Below, piece by piece: positions 25,801 to 33,438 of a DNA stretch of 64,000 nucleotides. Position 1 is the first letter of the stretch. Each line of letters starts with the position of its first letter. The notes below the pieces were generated by a model. It was not told where the DNA came from. It did no database searches and saw only the letters and a program-made list of their open reading frames with translations. Origin of the DNA: Micromonospora sp. NBC_01796. GTDB taxonomy: Bacteria > Actinomycetota > Actinomycetes > Mycobacteriales > Micromonosporaceae. The stretch lies in assembly GCF_035917455.1 (NCBI RefSeq), contig NZ_CP109078.1:7858001-7922000 (forward strand), written 5' to 3'. The position numbers were made by a program, and so were the translations under genes.

Positions 25801-26209
25801 TGCCGAGCACGCGGGTGACCCGGATCTCGATGACCACCCGCTCCGGGTTCGGACGCGGCTGCCGGTAACGCTCGGCGTAGCGGCGCTCGGCGTCGGCCAC
25901 CGACGCGGGGTCGTCCCGGATCACCGCGTGGCCTTCGAGGGTCGACCAGCGGCGGCCGTCGACCTGGCAGACCGCGACCGGGCCACCGGCAGCCGCCAGG
26001 TGGACCACCTTGCGGGAGGTACGCGAGGAGATCACCCTGGCCAGGCCGGTCTCGATGTCGTACGTGACCCCGACCGGCACCACGTGCGGGGTGCCGTTGG
26101 GCCGGATGGTGGTGAGCGTGCACAGGTGGCGTTCCCGCCAGAACTCCCCGAGCGCGCCGCCGCCCGGTTCGACCCGGTGATCGACCTTCCCGCCGGTCCG
26201 CTCCGTCAT
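25793..26209 (-). CDS. PPOX-class F420/flavin-dependent oxidoreductase (FDOR, Rv2074-like)
   Basis: The 138-residue split-barrel protein shows HLCTLTTIRPNGTPHVVPVG, RTSRKVVHL and CQVDGRRWSTLEGHAVI, the pattern of pyridoxamine-phosphate-oxidase-like F420-binding FDOR-B proteins. In Mycobacterium tuberculosis the similar Rv2074 lies next to cobL. Rv2074 has been described as an F420-dependent biliverdin reductase, that is, acting on a linear tetrapyrrole. Here it is overlapped by cobE at one end and cobL at the other, so it is made with corrin enzymes. Its role is unproven; reduction of a corrin intermediate or of a breakdown product are options. Confidence 0.85.
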   Translation of the reverse strand: MTERTGGKVDHRVEPGGGALGEFWRERHLCTLTTIRPNGTPHVVPVGVTYDIETGLARVISSRTSRKVVHLAAAGGPVAVCQVDGRRWSTLEGHAVIRDDPASVADAERRYAERYRQPRPNPERVVIEIRVTRVLGNV

Positions 26210-26697
26210 CTCGTCTCCTCGCTGTGCCGATCCCCGCCGTGCCGATCCACGTCATGCCGATCTTCGCCGCCCCGGTCCACGGCGGCACGGTGGTGACGGT
26301 ACGTGTCCGGGTCGCCGGCCGGGGCGGCGACCGCCACCGTGGCCGTACCGTCGGTGTGCTTGGTGACCAGCAGGATCGGCTGCGCACCGGTGTCCCGTAC
26401 GGCACGCAGGGCGGCGGCTTCCGCCACGCTCGGCGTACCGACGGTGACCTGTGCCAGGGCGGACGGGTGCGGCACCCGCTCGCCGGCCAACGCCTCCGCC
26501 GGGTAGCCCAGCAGGGGCCAGCCCCGGCGGGCGGCGACCTCGACCAGGGCCGGCGACGCGGCCCGCCGATCCACGGTCGCCAGGGCGGTCACCCGGGCCG
26601 GGTCCAACCCGTTGCCGGCGAGCGTCGCACCGATCAGCGTGTCGAGGTCGTCGGCGTGCACCGCCGACCGGGCCCCGACACCGACGATCAGCGACAC
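26206..26697 (-). CDS. cobE: CobE/CbiG C-terminal domain protein
   Basis: The 163-residue protein starts at GTG 26697. It begins VSLIVGVGARSAVHADDLD and continues with VTALATVDRRAASPALVEVA and VPHPSALAQVTVGTPSVAEA, the usual CobE/CbiG_C signature. CobE is associated with the aerobic route and in other bacteria has been linked to corrin intermediate binding. After about residue 130 the domain is followed by a His/Asp/Arg-rich tail (YRHHRAAV, EDRHDVDRHGGDRHSEE) built from GTGCCGATC-like DNA repeats, not part of the usual domain. It overlaps cobB by 10 bp upstream and the FDOR start by 4 bp downstream. Confidence 0.88.
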   Translation of the reverse strand: MSLIVGVGARSAVHADDLDTLIGATLAGNGLDPARVTALATVDRRAASPALVEVAARRGWPLLGYPAEALAGERVPHPSALAQVTVGTPSVAEAAALRAVRDTGAQPILLVTKHTDGTATVAVAAPAGDPDTYRHHRAAVDRGGEDRHDVDRHGGDRHSEETR

Positions 26698-28037
26698 GCG
26701 GCGACCAGGTTCCGGGCCAGCGACGGCTGACCCGCCCAGTGCAGATGCAGGTACGAGGCGTGCACTCCCCCGGCGACGAAGCCCTCCGGTGCCGCGTCCC
26801 GCCACGCCCAGGCGGGCGCCCGACCGGCTCGGGGGGTGATCGTGGTCCGGTGGAACTCGTGCCCGGTGACCCGGGTGCCGGTCGGCGCCAGCACACTGTC
26901 GGTCAGCGCGACCGCGTCCCGGTAACCCAACGTGAGCCGGCTGGTCATCACCGCCTCGGCGTCCAGGACCCCGCACATCGGTGCCCCGTCCAGGCTGCGG
27001 CAGAGCCAGAGCAGGCCGGCGCACTCGGCGGCGATCGGGGCGCCGGATGCGGCCAGCCGGGCGACCTCGGCGCGCAGCGGGGAGTTGGCGGTGAGCTGTT
27101 CGGCGTACACCTCGGGGAAGCCGCCGCCGACGACCAGGGCCGCCGTGCCGGGGGGCAGCGTCTCGTCGTGCAGCGGGTCGACCACGGCTACCTCGGCACC
27201 GGCCGCGCGCAGCAGTTCGGTGGTCTCCGCGTACCCGAAGCTGAAAGCCGGACCACCGGCGACCGCGACCACCGGGCGCGGCCCGGTCACGGCGACCGTC
27301 GGCGGCTCCCACGGTTGGACGGCCAGCGGCGGCGCGCTGCGGGCCACCCCGAGTACGGCGTCCAGGTCGACGCTCTCCGTGATCAGGCTGGCCAGCGCGG
27401 CCACCGATTCGAGTGCCTCGGCCCGCCGCTCCACCGCCGGCACCAGCCCGAGGTGGCGGGACGGGGCGGCGATCACCGCGTGTCGACGCAGCACCCCCAG
27501 CACGGGCGTGCCGACCTCGGCGCAGGCGTCCCGGAGCAACTCCTCGTGCCGGTCCGAACCGACCCGGTTGAGCAGGACCCCGGCGATCCGGATCGCCCCG
27601 GTCGCGGCCGAGCCGAAGGAGCGGAAACCGTGCACCAGGGCGGCCACCGAACGGGCCTGCGCGGAGGCGTCGACGACCAGCAGCACCGGCGCGTCGAGCA
27701 GGGCGGCGACGTGTGCGGTGGAGCCGAAGTCTCCGGCGCCGACCCGCCCGTCGTACAGGCCCATCACGCCCTCGACCACGGCGAGGTCGGCACCGGCCGC
27801 ACCGTGCGCGAACAGCGGCCCGACCAGGTCCTCCCCGACCATGACCGGGTCCAGGTTGCGCCCGGGTCGGCCGGCGGCGAGGGTGTGGTAGCCGGGGTCG
27901 ATGTAGTCCGGACCGACCTTGAACCCGGCCACCCGCACACCCCGTGCGGCGTACGCGGCCAGCAGCCCGGTCGCGACGGTGGTCTTGCCGTGCCCGGAGG
28001 CGGGTGCCGCGATGACCAGTCGGGGAACCGTCACCAC
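26688..28037 (-). CDS. cobB: Hydrogenobyrinic acid a,c-diamide synthase CobB/CbiA
   Basis: The 449-residue glutamine-dependent amidotransferase amidates side chains a and c with ATP. The N-terminal P-loop domain shows LVIAAPASGHGKTTVATGL and GFKVGPDYIDPGYH, with VVEGVMGLYDGR. The C-terminal class I glutamine amidotransferase-like domain has IAAECAGLLWLC with the catalytic Cys and a late HEFHRTTI. It starts at GTG 28037 overlapping the cobO stop. Confidence 0.95.
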   Translation of the reverse strand: MVTVPRLVIAAPASGHGKTTVATGLLAAYAARGVRVAGFKVGPDYIDPGYHTLAAGRPGRNLDPVMVGEDLVGPLFAHGAAGADLAVVEGVMGLYDGRVGAGDFGSTAHVAALLDAPVLLVVDASAQARSVAALVHGFRSFGSAATGAIRIAGVLLNRVGSDRHEELLRDACAEVGTPVLGVLRRHAVIAAPSRHLGLVPAVERRAEALESVAALASLITESVDLDAVLGVARSAPPLAVQPWEPPTVAVTGPRPVVAVAGGPAFSFGYAETTELLRAAGAEVAVVDPLHDETLPPGTAALVVGGGFPEVYAEQLTANSPLRAEVARLAASGAPIAAECAGLLWLCRSLDGAPMCGVLDAEAVMTSRLTLGYRDAVALTDSVLAPTGTRVTGHEFHRTTITPRAGRAPAWAWRDAAPEGFVAGGVHASYLHLHWAGQPSLARNLVAACR

Positions 28038-28633
28038 TCGATGCCCTGCTGGCCCTTGCGGCCGGCGTCCATCGGGTGCTTCACCTTGGTCATCTCGGTG
28101 ACCAGGTCGGCGAGGTCGACCAGATCCGGGTGTGCGTCCCGGCCGGTGATCACCACGTGCTGGTTGCCCGGCCGATCACGCAGCGTGGCGACGACGTCGT
28201 CAATGTCGATCCAGCCCCACTTGATCGGGTACGTGAACTCGTCCAGCACGTAGAAGCGGTACGCCTCGGCGGCCAGGTCGCGTTTGATCTGGGCCCAGCC
28301 CTCGGCCGCCTCGACCGCGTGGTCACGCTCGGTGCCGGGGCGCTGGATCCAGGACCAGCCCTCGCCCATCTTGTGCCAGACCACGGTGCCGCCCTTGCCG
28401 CTCTCCCCGAGCGCCCGCAGCGCGGTCTCCTCGCCGACCTTCCACTTGGGGCTCTTCACGAACTGGAAGACGGCGATCGGCCAACCCGCGCTCCAGGCCC
28501 GCAACGCCATCCCGAACGCGGCGGTCGACTTGCCCTTGCCCTGACCGGTGTGCACCGCCGTGACCGGCTGGCGGCGCCGCTCCCGGGTGGTGAGACCGTC
28601 GTCGGGGACCTGCTCCGGCTTGCCCTGGGGCAT
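28031..28633 (-). CDS. cobO: Cob(I)yrinic acid a,c-diamide adenosyltransferase CobO
   Basis: The 200-residue CobA/CobO-type adenosyltransferase forms the Co-adenosyl bond from ATP. Seen are the P-loop VHTGQGKGKSTAAFG, the Walker B-like YVLDEFTYPIKWGW and HVVITGRDAHPDLVDLADL near the end. It begins 1 bp after the chlID stop, so the two are tightly co-translated. Confidence 0.96.
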   Translation of the reverse strand: MPQGKPEQVPDDGLTTRERRRQPVTAVHTGQGKGKSTAAFGMALRAWSAGWPIAVFQFVKSPKWKVGEETALRALGESGKGGTVVWHKMGEGWSWIQRPGTERDHAVEAAEGWAQIKRDLAAEAYRFYVLDEFTYPIKWGWIDIDDVVATLRDRPGNQHVVITGRDAHPDLVDLADLVTEMTKVKHPMDAGRKGQQGIEW

Positions 28634-28634
28634 C

Positions 28635-30650
28635 TCAGGCCGCCTTTCCGAGAGTGTGCAGCGCGTCCAGCGGGACGCAGTCGGCGTCGAGCGCGGTGGC
28701 GAGCCGCCGGGCCAGCCCGAGCCTGATCGGCCCCGACTCGCAGTCGACCACCACGGAGGCGACGTCGGCCAGCGACGGCACGACGGTCAACGGGTCCGGA
28801 CCGCTGGTCGCCCGACCGTCGGTCACCACCACCAGCAGGGGCCGGCGGCGCGGGTCGCGGCGGCGTTCGGACTCCAGGGTCCGGGCCGCCTGGCGCAGGC
28901 CGGCGGCGAGCGGGGTACGGCCACCGGTGCGCAGTTCGGCCAGGCGCAGCACACCGACCTCGTGGCTGGCGGTCGGTTCCAGCACCGTGCTCGCCCCGGT
29001 ACCCCGGAACGTGATCATGCCGATCTTGTCCCGCCGCTGGTAGGCGTCGCGCAGCAGGGACAGGACGGCGGTCTTCACCACCCTCATCCGGCGGCGGGCC
29101 GCCATCGACCCGGAGGCGTCCACCACGAAGAGCACCAGGTTCGCCTCCCGCCCGACGTGCACCGCCTCGCGCAGGTCCGCGGCGCTGACCGTGCGGGCTC
29201 CGCGCCGGGCGGTGGCCAGCAGGGTGGCGGGCAGGTGCAGGCTGGTCAGCCGGCCGGCCGGCAGCCGGGCCCCGACCACCCGACCCCGCCGGGCGTACGC
29301 CGGGGAGCGGCGGCCGGTGTGCGCGCCGGTCCCCCGTCCGCGTACGGCCAGGGCGCGGGTCCGGTACGGGCTCGTCGCCGCGACCGTCGGCTGGTTCCCG
29401 GCGGTCGGCTGTTCCGTCGTCTGCTCCTCCGTCCGCTGCTCCGGTACGGGTTGTTCGGCCGGGTCGGTCTGCTCCGGTCCGGTGGCCTGCGGGGGCGGCC
29501 CGTCGGATGTGTCCGGCCCCCGGTCGGGTCCACCCGGTGGCGGGCCACCGTCGGGTCCCTCCGGCGGACCGTCGGGCGGCCCTCCGTCCGGGTCGTCGTC
29601 GGGTCCGGCCGGCGGGTCGGGCTCCGGATCGGCGTCCGCGCCGTGCTCCCGCAGCAACTCCTCGAGTTTCTCCTGGTCGGCGCCGGGCGGGTCGAGCGGG
29701 TCCCGGCGGCGGCGGTGCGGCAGGGCGAGCCTGGCCGCGGCGGCCACGTCGTCGGCGGTCACCACGTCCCGGTCGTGCCACGCGGCGAGCGCCACCGCCG
29801 TCCGGGCCACCACGATGTCGGCGCGCAGCCCGTCCACCCCGTACGCGAGGCAGATGGTGGCGATCCGGTCCAGTTCGTGGTCGGGCAGCCGCACGCCGGG
29901 CAGCCGTCGGCGGGCGACCGCGATCCGCTCGGCGAGTACGGCATCCTCGTCGATCCAGCGCGCCGCGAAGCCCACCGGATCCGTCTCGTACGCGAGCCTC
30001 CGCCGGACCACCTCGGCCCGGGGAGCCGTCTCGCGGGGCGCGGTGACCGCGACCACCAGCCCGAACCGGTCCACGAGCTGGGGGCGGGGTTCGCCCTCCT
30101 CCGGGTTCATCGTGCCGACGAGCAGGAACCGGGCCGCGTGCTTGACCGACACCCCGTCGCGTTCGACGTGCGCCCGACCCATCGCGGCGGCGTCCAGCAG
30201 CAGGTCCACCAGATGGTCCGGCAGCAGGTTGACCTCGTCGACGTAGAGCACCCCGCGATGGGCGGCGGCGAGCAGCCCCGGCTCGTACGCCTTGATCCCG
30301 TCGGCGAGGGCACGTTGCAGGTCGAGGGTGCCGACCACCCGGTCCTCGGTGGCGCCGACCGGCAGCTCGACCAGGGTGGCGCGGCGCCGCTGGCCGACCG
30401 CCCCCGGTTCGTGCGGGCCGTCCGGGCAGTCCGCGTCCGGGTTGGCCGGGTCGCAGGCGAACCGGCAGCCGGGGACGACGTCGACGTCGGGCAGCAGCGC
30501 CGCGAGCGCCCGGACGATGGTCGACTTGGCGGTGCCCTTCTCACCCCGGACCAGCACCCCGCCGATCGCCGGGGAGACCGCGTTGAGCAGCAGGGCCAGC
30601 CGCAGTTCGGCCAGGCCGACGACGGCGGAGAACGGGTACGGCGGGGTCAT
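28635..30650 (-). CDS. ChlI-ChlD fusion, ATPase subunit of cobaltochelatase
   Basis: The 671-residue protein fuses a ChlI/BchI AAA ATPase (about 1-330) with a ChlD/BchD VWA domain (about 470-671). The AAA part has VRGEKGTAKSTIVRA (Walker A), GVLYVDEVNLLPDHLVDLLL (Walker B) and FLLVGTMNPEEGEPRPQL. The VWA part has the MIDAS motif FVVDASGSMAARRRM. Residues about 345-430 are a Pro/Gly/Asp-rich acidic linker, as in ChlD. In actinobacteria this fusion replaces CobS/CobT and drives CobN, encoded at 4547-8167. It is first in the operon chlID-cobO-cobB-cobE-FDOR-cobL-cobM and follows a riboswitch and short uORF; its ATG overlaps the uORF stop. Confidence 0.93.
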   Translation of the reverse strand: MTPPYPFSAVVGLAELRLALLLNAVSPAIGGVLVRGEKGTAKSTIVRALAALLPDVDVVPGCRFACDPANPDADCPDGPHEPGAVGQRRRATLVELPVGATEDRVVGTLDLQRALADGIKAYEPGLLAAAHRGVLYVDEVNLLPDHLVDLLLDAAAMGRAHVERDGVSVKHAARFLLVGTMNPEEGEPRPQLVDRFGLVVAVTAPRETAPRAEVVRRRLAYETDPVGFAARWIDEDAVLAERIAVARRRLPGVRLPDHELDRIATICLAYGVDGLRADIVVARTAVALAAWHDRDVVTADDVAAAARLALPHRRRRDPLDPPGADQEKLEELLREHGADADPEPDPPAGPDDDPDGGPPDGPPEGPDGGPPPGGPDRGPDTSDGPPPQATGPEQTDPAEQPVPEQRTEEQTTEQPTAGNQPTVAATSPYRTRALAVRGRGTGAHTGRRSPAYARRGRVVGARLPAGRLTSLHLPATLLATARRGARTVSAADLREAVHVGREANLVLFVVDASGSMAARRRMRVVKTAVLSLLRDAYQRRDKIGMITFRGTGASTVLEPTASHEVGVLRLAELRTGGRTPLAAGLRQAARTLESERRRDPRRRPLLVVVTDGRATSGPDPLTVVPSLADVASVVVDCESGPIRLGLARRLATALDADCVPLDALHTLGKAA

Positions 30651-30676
30651 CGCCCGCTCAGGCGCGCAGAAGCCAT
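30647..30676 (-). CDS. 9-residue upstream ORF between cobalamin riboswitch and chlID
   Basis: The frame encodes MASARLSGR. It is preceded by GGAAGGGA (30684-30691) 7-9 nt from its ATG, and its TGA overlaps the chlID ATG as ATGA. A hairpin CGCGGG/CCCGCG (30691-30710) touches the Shine-Dalgarno. The layout and the closing codons CGA-TGA match the uORF before cobN (8164-8196). Translational coupling is the likely purpose; this is inferred. Confidence 0.65.
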   Translation of the reverse strand: MASARLSGR

Positions 30677-30730
30677 GCTCAAGTCCCTTCCGCGGGTGTC
30701 CACGCCCGCGTGTGGCTGGGTGTCACCGAG

Positions 30731-30900
30731 CGGTCGGAGTCTCCTGACTCCCGGATCGACGCTCCCCCTCGACCTTCCGGCCGCTCGGCCGTGGCCCGTA
30801 CGTGAGGGGTCGCTCCCCGGTCACAGTGGCGGGACCGCCCCGGACTCGCACCGGGTTCCTCCGCGCACCGCTCGTGCAGGCCATGCTGTCCCACCGACCG
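30731..30900 (-). promoter_or_regulatory. Cobalamin (B12) riboswitch controlling the chlID-cobM operon
   Basis: On the minus strand the core blocks are GGAACCCGGTGCGAGTCCGG, GCGGTCCCGCCACTGTGACC and GGGAGTCAGGAGACTCCG in the order of RF00174. A P1 stem CGGTCGG (30894-30900) pairs with CCGACCG (30731-30737), fixing the boundaries well. No intrinsic terminator separates it from the uORF, so translational control is more likely. Confidence 0.93.
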
Positions 30901-30969
30901 GTCCGCCGTCAACGTGACCACCGCGACCGCGCCGCGACCGGTTCGTCTTCCGTACCGACCGGGTAATCG

Positions 30970-31431
30970 ATGGCCATGGCATTCTTCGGGGAACGTCGGC
31001 GGCCACCGGTGCCGCTCTTCGTCGGTACCGGGATCGTGGTGATCGTCGGGTTCGCGATCGCCACGGTCCAGGTGTGGCGCAACGACAACGCGTTGCGGGA
31101 TCACGGTGAACGAACCACCGCCCGGGTGGTGGACGTCGGTGCGGGCAGGGCCAACCGGACCGAGGTCGAGTTCCGTACGCCCGACGGCCGGCAGGTGCGG
31201 GCGCTGATCGGTCAGGGCGACGAGGCACCCGGTCCCCGCCCCGCGCTCGGCGACGAGGTGCCGATCGTGTACGACCCGCAGGACCCGGAAGCCGACGTCA
31301 ACGACGCCCGCGCCGGTGAGAACCACGACACGGCGTACCTGTTGCTGGGAGTGACCCTGTTCGGCGGGATCGGGGTGCCGCTGGCAACCTGGGCGCTGGT
31401 TCGGGCGAACCGGCGGGACAGGGTGGGCTGA
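30970..31431 (+). CDS. DUF3592 membrane protein
   Basis: The 153-residue protein has two membrane helices (about 16-38 and 119-143) flanking an extracytoplasmic or cytosolic beta-rich domain with TTARVVDVG, VEFRTPDGRQVRALI and GDEVPIVYDPQDPEADV. That YDPxxPxxA-type block is characteristic of DUF3592. Function is unknown. It is divergent from the chlID operon, with the riboswitch region between them, and about 150 bp precede the next gene. Confidence 0.8.
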   Translation: MAMAFFGERRRPPVPLFVGTGIVVIVGFAIATVQVWRNDNALRDHGERTTARVVDVGAGRANRTEVEFRTPDGRQVRALIGQGDEAPGPRPALGDEVPIVYDPQDPEADVNDARAGENHDTAYLLLGVTLFGGIGVPLATWALVRANRRDRVG

Positions 31432-31578
31432 TGGTGGGGGGCGGGGCGCCGCCGGCCGAACTGCCGGGCCGGCCGTCCTCGGGTGAGCCGGCCTCCGACC
31501 CGTCATGGATCATGGGCCCGCAGCGGGCGCCGGGGCATGCGACCTGCCGGAGGTCGAGCACCGGGACGGGGAGACGGA

Positions 31579-32490
31579 TTGAGCCGCGGAAGCATCCTGA
31601 GACTGGGCCTGCTCGCGCTGATCTGGGGGTCCGGCTTCCTCTGGATCAAGCTGGCACTGGACGGGTTCACACCGGTCCAGCTCGTCCTGTTCCGGCTCCT
31701 GCTCGGAGTCGCGATACTGGCACCCATCGCCCTGGTACGGAGGCTGCCCTTCCCGACCCGTCGCGTCATCTGGGCGCACCTGGCCGTCGCGGCGCTGTTC
31801 GCCAACGCGATTCCGTACACGCTCGTGGGTTTCGGCGAGCAGACCGTGGGCTCGAACGTCGCGGGTGTGCTCAACGCGACCACACCACTGTGGACGGTGC
31901 TGGTGGCCGTACTGGCGGGGACGGACCGGACGGTCAGCGTCGGACGCGGGGTGGGCATCGCACTCGGTTTCGCCGGGACCGTGCTGATCTTCACACCCTG
32001 GGAGTCGGCCGGCGACATCGCGAGTTGGGGCGGGCTGGCCTGCCTCGCCGCCGCCGCGAGCTATGGCGTCAGTTTTGTCTACATGGGCCGTCATCTCACC
32101 GGCCGGGGCATTCCCCCGATCATGCTCGCGACCTGCCAGCTCGCCGCCGGCGCGGCGCTGCTCACGCTCGCCCTGCCCTTCGGTGGCCTGACCGCGCCGA
32201 CGTGGGGCGTGGTGCCGGTCGGCAGCCTCCTGCTGCTCGGGACCGCCGGGACCGGGCTCGCCTACGTACTCAACTACCGCCTCATCAACGACCTCGGATC
32301 AACCGCCGCGTCCACGACCACCTACCTCCTCCCCGTCGTGGCAGTCCTGCTGGGCGCCCTCGTCCTCCACGAACCCGTAACCCTCCCCACAATCACCGGC
32401 ACAGCCCTGGTCCTAACCGCCATCTCCCTGGTCCAACGACGCGTCGATCATGAAGTTAGCGACGCCGCCGAGGCCGAAAACCCGCGCTAA
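31579..32490 (+). CDS. EamA-family (DMT) transporter
   Basis: The 303-residue protein consists of two EamA repeats of about five helices each (for example LRLGLLALIWGSGFLWIKLA and LLLLGTAGTGLAYVLNYRLI), the ten-helix drug/metabolite transporter layout. Substrate and direction cannot be read. TTG 31579 is chosen because GGGGAG lies about 6 nt upstream and the protein then begins directly before helix 1. The last residues (about VDHEVSDAAEAENPR) and the TAA stop are encoded inside the palindromic element 32446-32500, so this tail is probably acquired sequence. Confidence 0.85.
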   Translation: MSRGSILRLGLLALIWGSGFLWIKLALDGFTPVQLVLFRLLLGVAILAPIALVRRLPFPTRRVIWAHLAVAALFANAIPYTLVGFGEQTVGSNVAGVLNATTPLWTVLVAVLAGTDRTVSVGRGVGIALGFAGTVLIFTPWESAGDIASWGGLACLAAAASYGVSFVYMGRHLTGRGIPPIMLATCQLAAGAALLTLALPFGGLTAPTWGVVPVGSLLLLGTAGTGLAYVLNYRLINDLGSTAASTTTYLLPVVAVLLGALVLHEPVTLPTITGTALVLTAISLVQRRVDHEVSDAAEAENPR

Positions 32491-32500
32491 CTTCATGATC
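32446..32500. repeat. Palindromic element at the ends of the EamA and SMP-30 genes
   Basis: Perfect 16-bp arms GATCATGAAGTTAGCG (32446-32461) and its complement (32485-32500) with a 23-nt loop. The right arm contains the EamA stop (32488-32490) and leads into the SMP-30 stop (32499-32501). Sequences with a GATCATGAAGTTA core are, as I recall, dispersed in Micromonosporaceae genomes; a genome count would settle it. It may double as a terminator for the converging genes. Confidence 0.8.
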
Positions 32501-33377
32501 AACGAGGTGGGGTGGCGGGGTGGGTGGGGAGGCCGGGGGTTTGGGTGTCGATCGCCAGGAGGGCGCCGTCGAGGGGTGGGCGGGGGGTTAGGGCGTGGTG
32601 GGCGGTGGTGATGAAGAGGCGGGTCAGGGTTGGGCCGCCCAGGCAGACGCTGGTGGGTTGGGCGGTTGGTAGGCGCAGTTCGTGGTCGAGGGTGCCGTCG
32701 GGGCGGTAGCGGCGGACGGCGTACCCGCCCCAGAGGGCCACCCAGAGGTGTCCGGCGGCGTCGACCGTCATGCCGTCCGGGGCACCCTCGGCGGGGGCGA
32801 GCCGCAGGAACGGTTCCCGGCCGGAGAGGTCACCGGTGCGCGGGTCGACGGTGAACCGGTCCACCTCGCCACGGGGCGTGTCGGCCAGGTACATGGTGGT
32901 GCCCGCGGCGTCGAACGCGGGCCCGTTGGCGATGGTCAGGCCGGTGACGACGGGGACCGGCGCGCCCGAGCCGGCGTACCGGTAGAGGGTGCCGGCGCCG
33001 GGAGTGGTGTCGTACGCCATGCTGCCGGCCCAGAAACGGCCGTGCGGATCCGCGACCGCGTCGTTCATCCTGGCAGGTGAGGGGTTTGCGCTCTCCAGGT
33101 CGGCGACCTGACGGTAGCCGTCGGTGCCGGTGAGCGCGGCGATGCCGGTGCCGGTCGCGGCGAGCCAGCCGCCGGGCTGCCCGGCGATCGGCGCCACCGC
33201 ACCGAGCGGGGCGTCCAGCCGGCGGAGTTCACGCAGCGGTGCGGGTGCGTCGCCGGTGGTCTCCAGCAGCCGGCCGGCGAGCAGGTCGACCAGGACCAGC
33301 CGGCCGTCCACCCAGCGGGCTCCCTCGCCCAACTCGAACCGGTCGTCGCTCCACGGGGTTGGCTCGGTGAGCCGCAT
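32499..33377 (-). CDS. SMP-30/gluconolactonase family lactonase
   Basis: The 292-residue six-bladed propeller belongs to the SMP-30/regucalcin group. Metal-ligand and blade motifs are LGEGARWVDGRLVLVDL (first Glu ligand), RMNDAVADPHGRFWAGSMAY (Asn), LTIANGPAFDAAGTTMYLAD (Asn) and APDGMTVDAAGHLWVALWGG (Asp). In this operon it should hydrolyse galactono-lactone made by the SDR dehydrogenase. ATG 33377 has GGAGG 6 nt upstream. It is the last gene of the minus-strand galactonate operon, 61 bp after the kinase, and its stop touches the palindrome 32446-32500. Confidence 0.88.
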   Translation of the reverse strand: MRLTEPTPWSDDRFELGEGARWVDGRLVLVDLLAGRLLETTGDAPAPLRELRRLDAPLGAVAPIAGQPGGWLAATGTGIAALTGTDGYRQVADLESANPSPARMNDAVADPHGRFWAGSMAYDTTPGAGTLYRYAGSGAPVPVVTGLTIANGPAFDAAGTTMYLADTPRGEVDRFTVDPRTGDLSGREPFLRLAPAEGAPDGMTVDAAGHLWVALWGGYAVRRYRPDGTLDHELRLPTAQPTSVCLGGPTLTRLFITTAHHALTPRPPLDGALLAIDTQTPGLPTHPATPPR

Positions 33378-33438
33378 CGTTTCCTCCACAGGGGTGCTCA
33401 GCGGATGGCGGGGACAGGCTTGCTCGGCGAATGGCTGG

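Noticed and set aside
28548-30917. 789-codon plus-strand open frame across chlID and its riboswitch
   Set aside because: Antisense to a gene with clear AAA and VWA motifs; the frame runs through the aptamer and has no family features.
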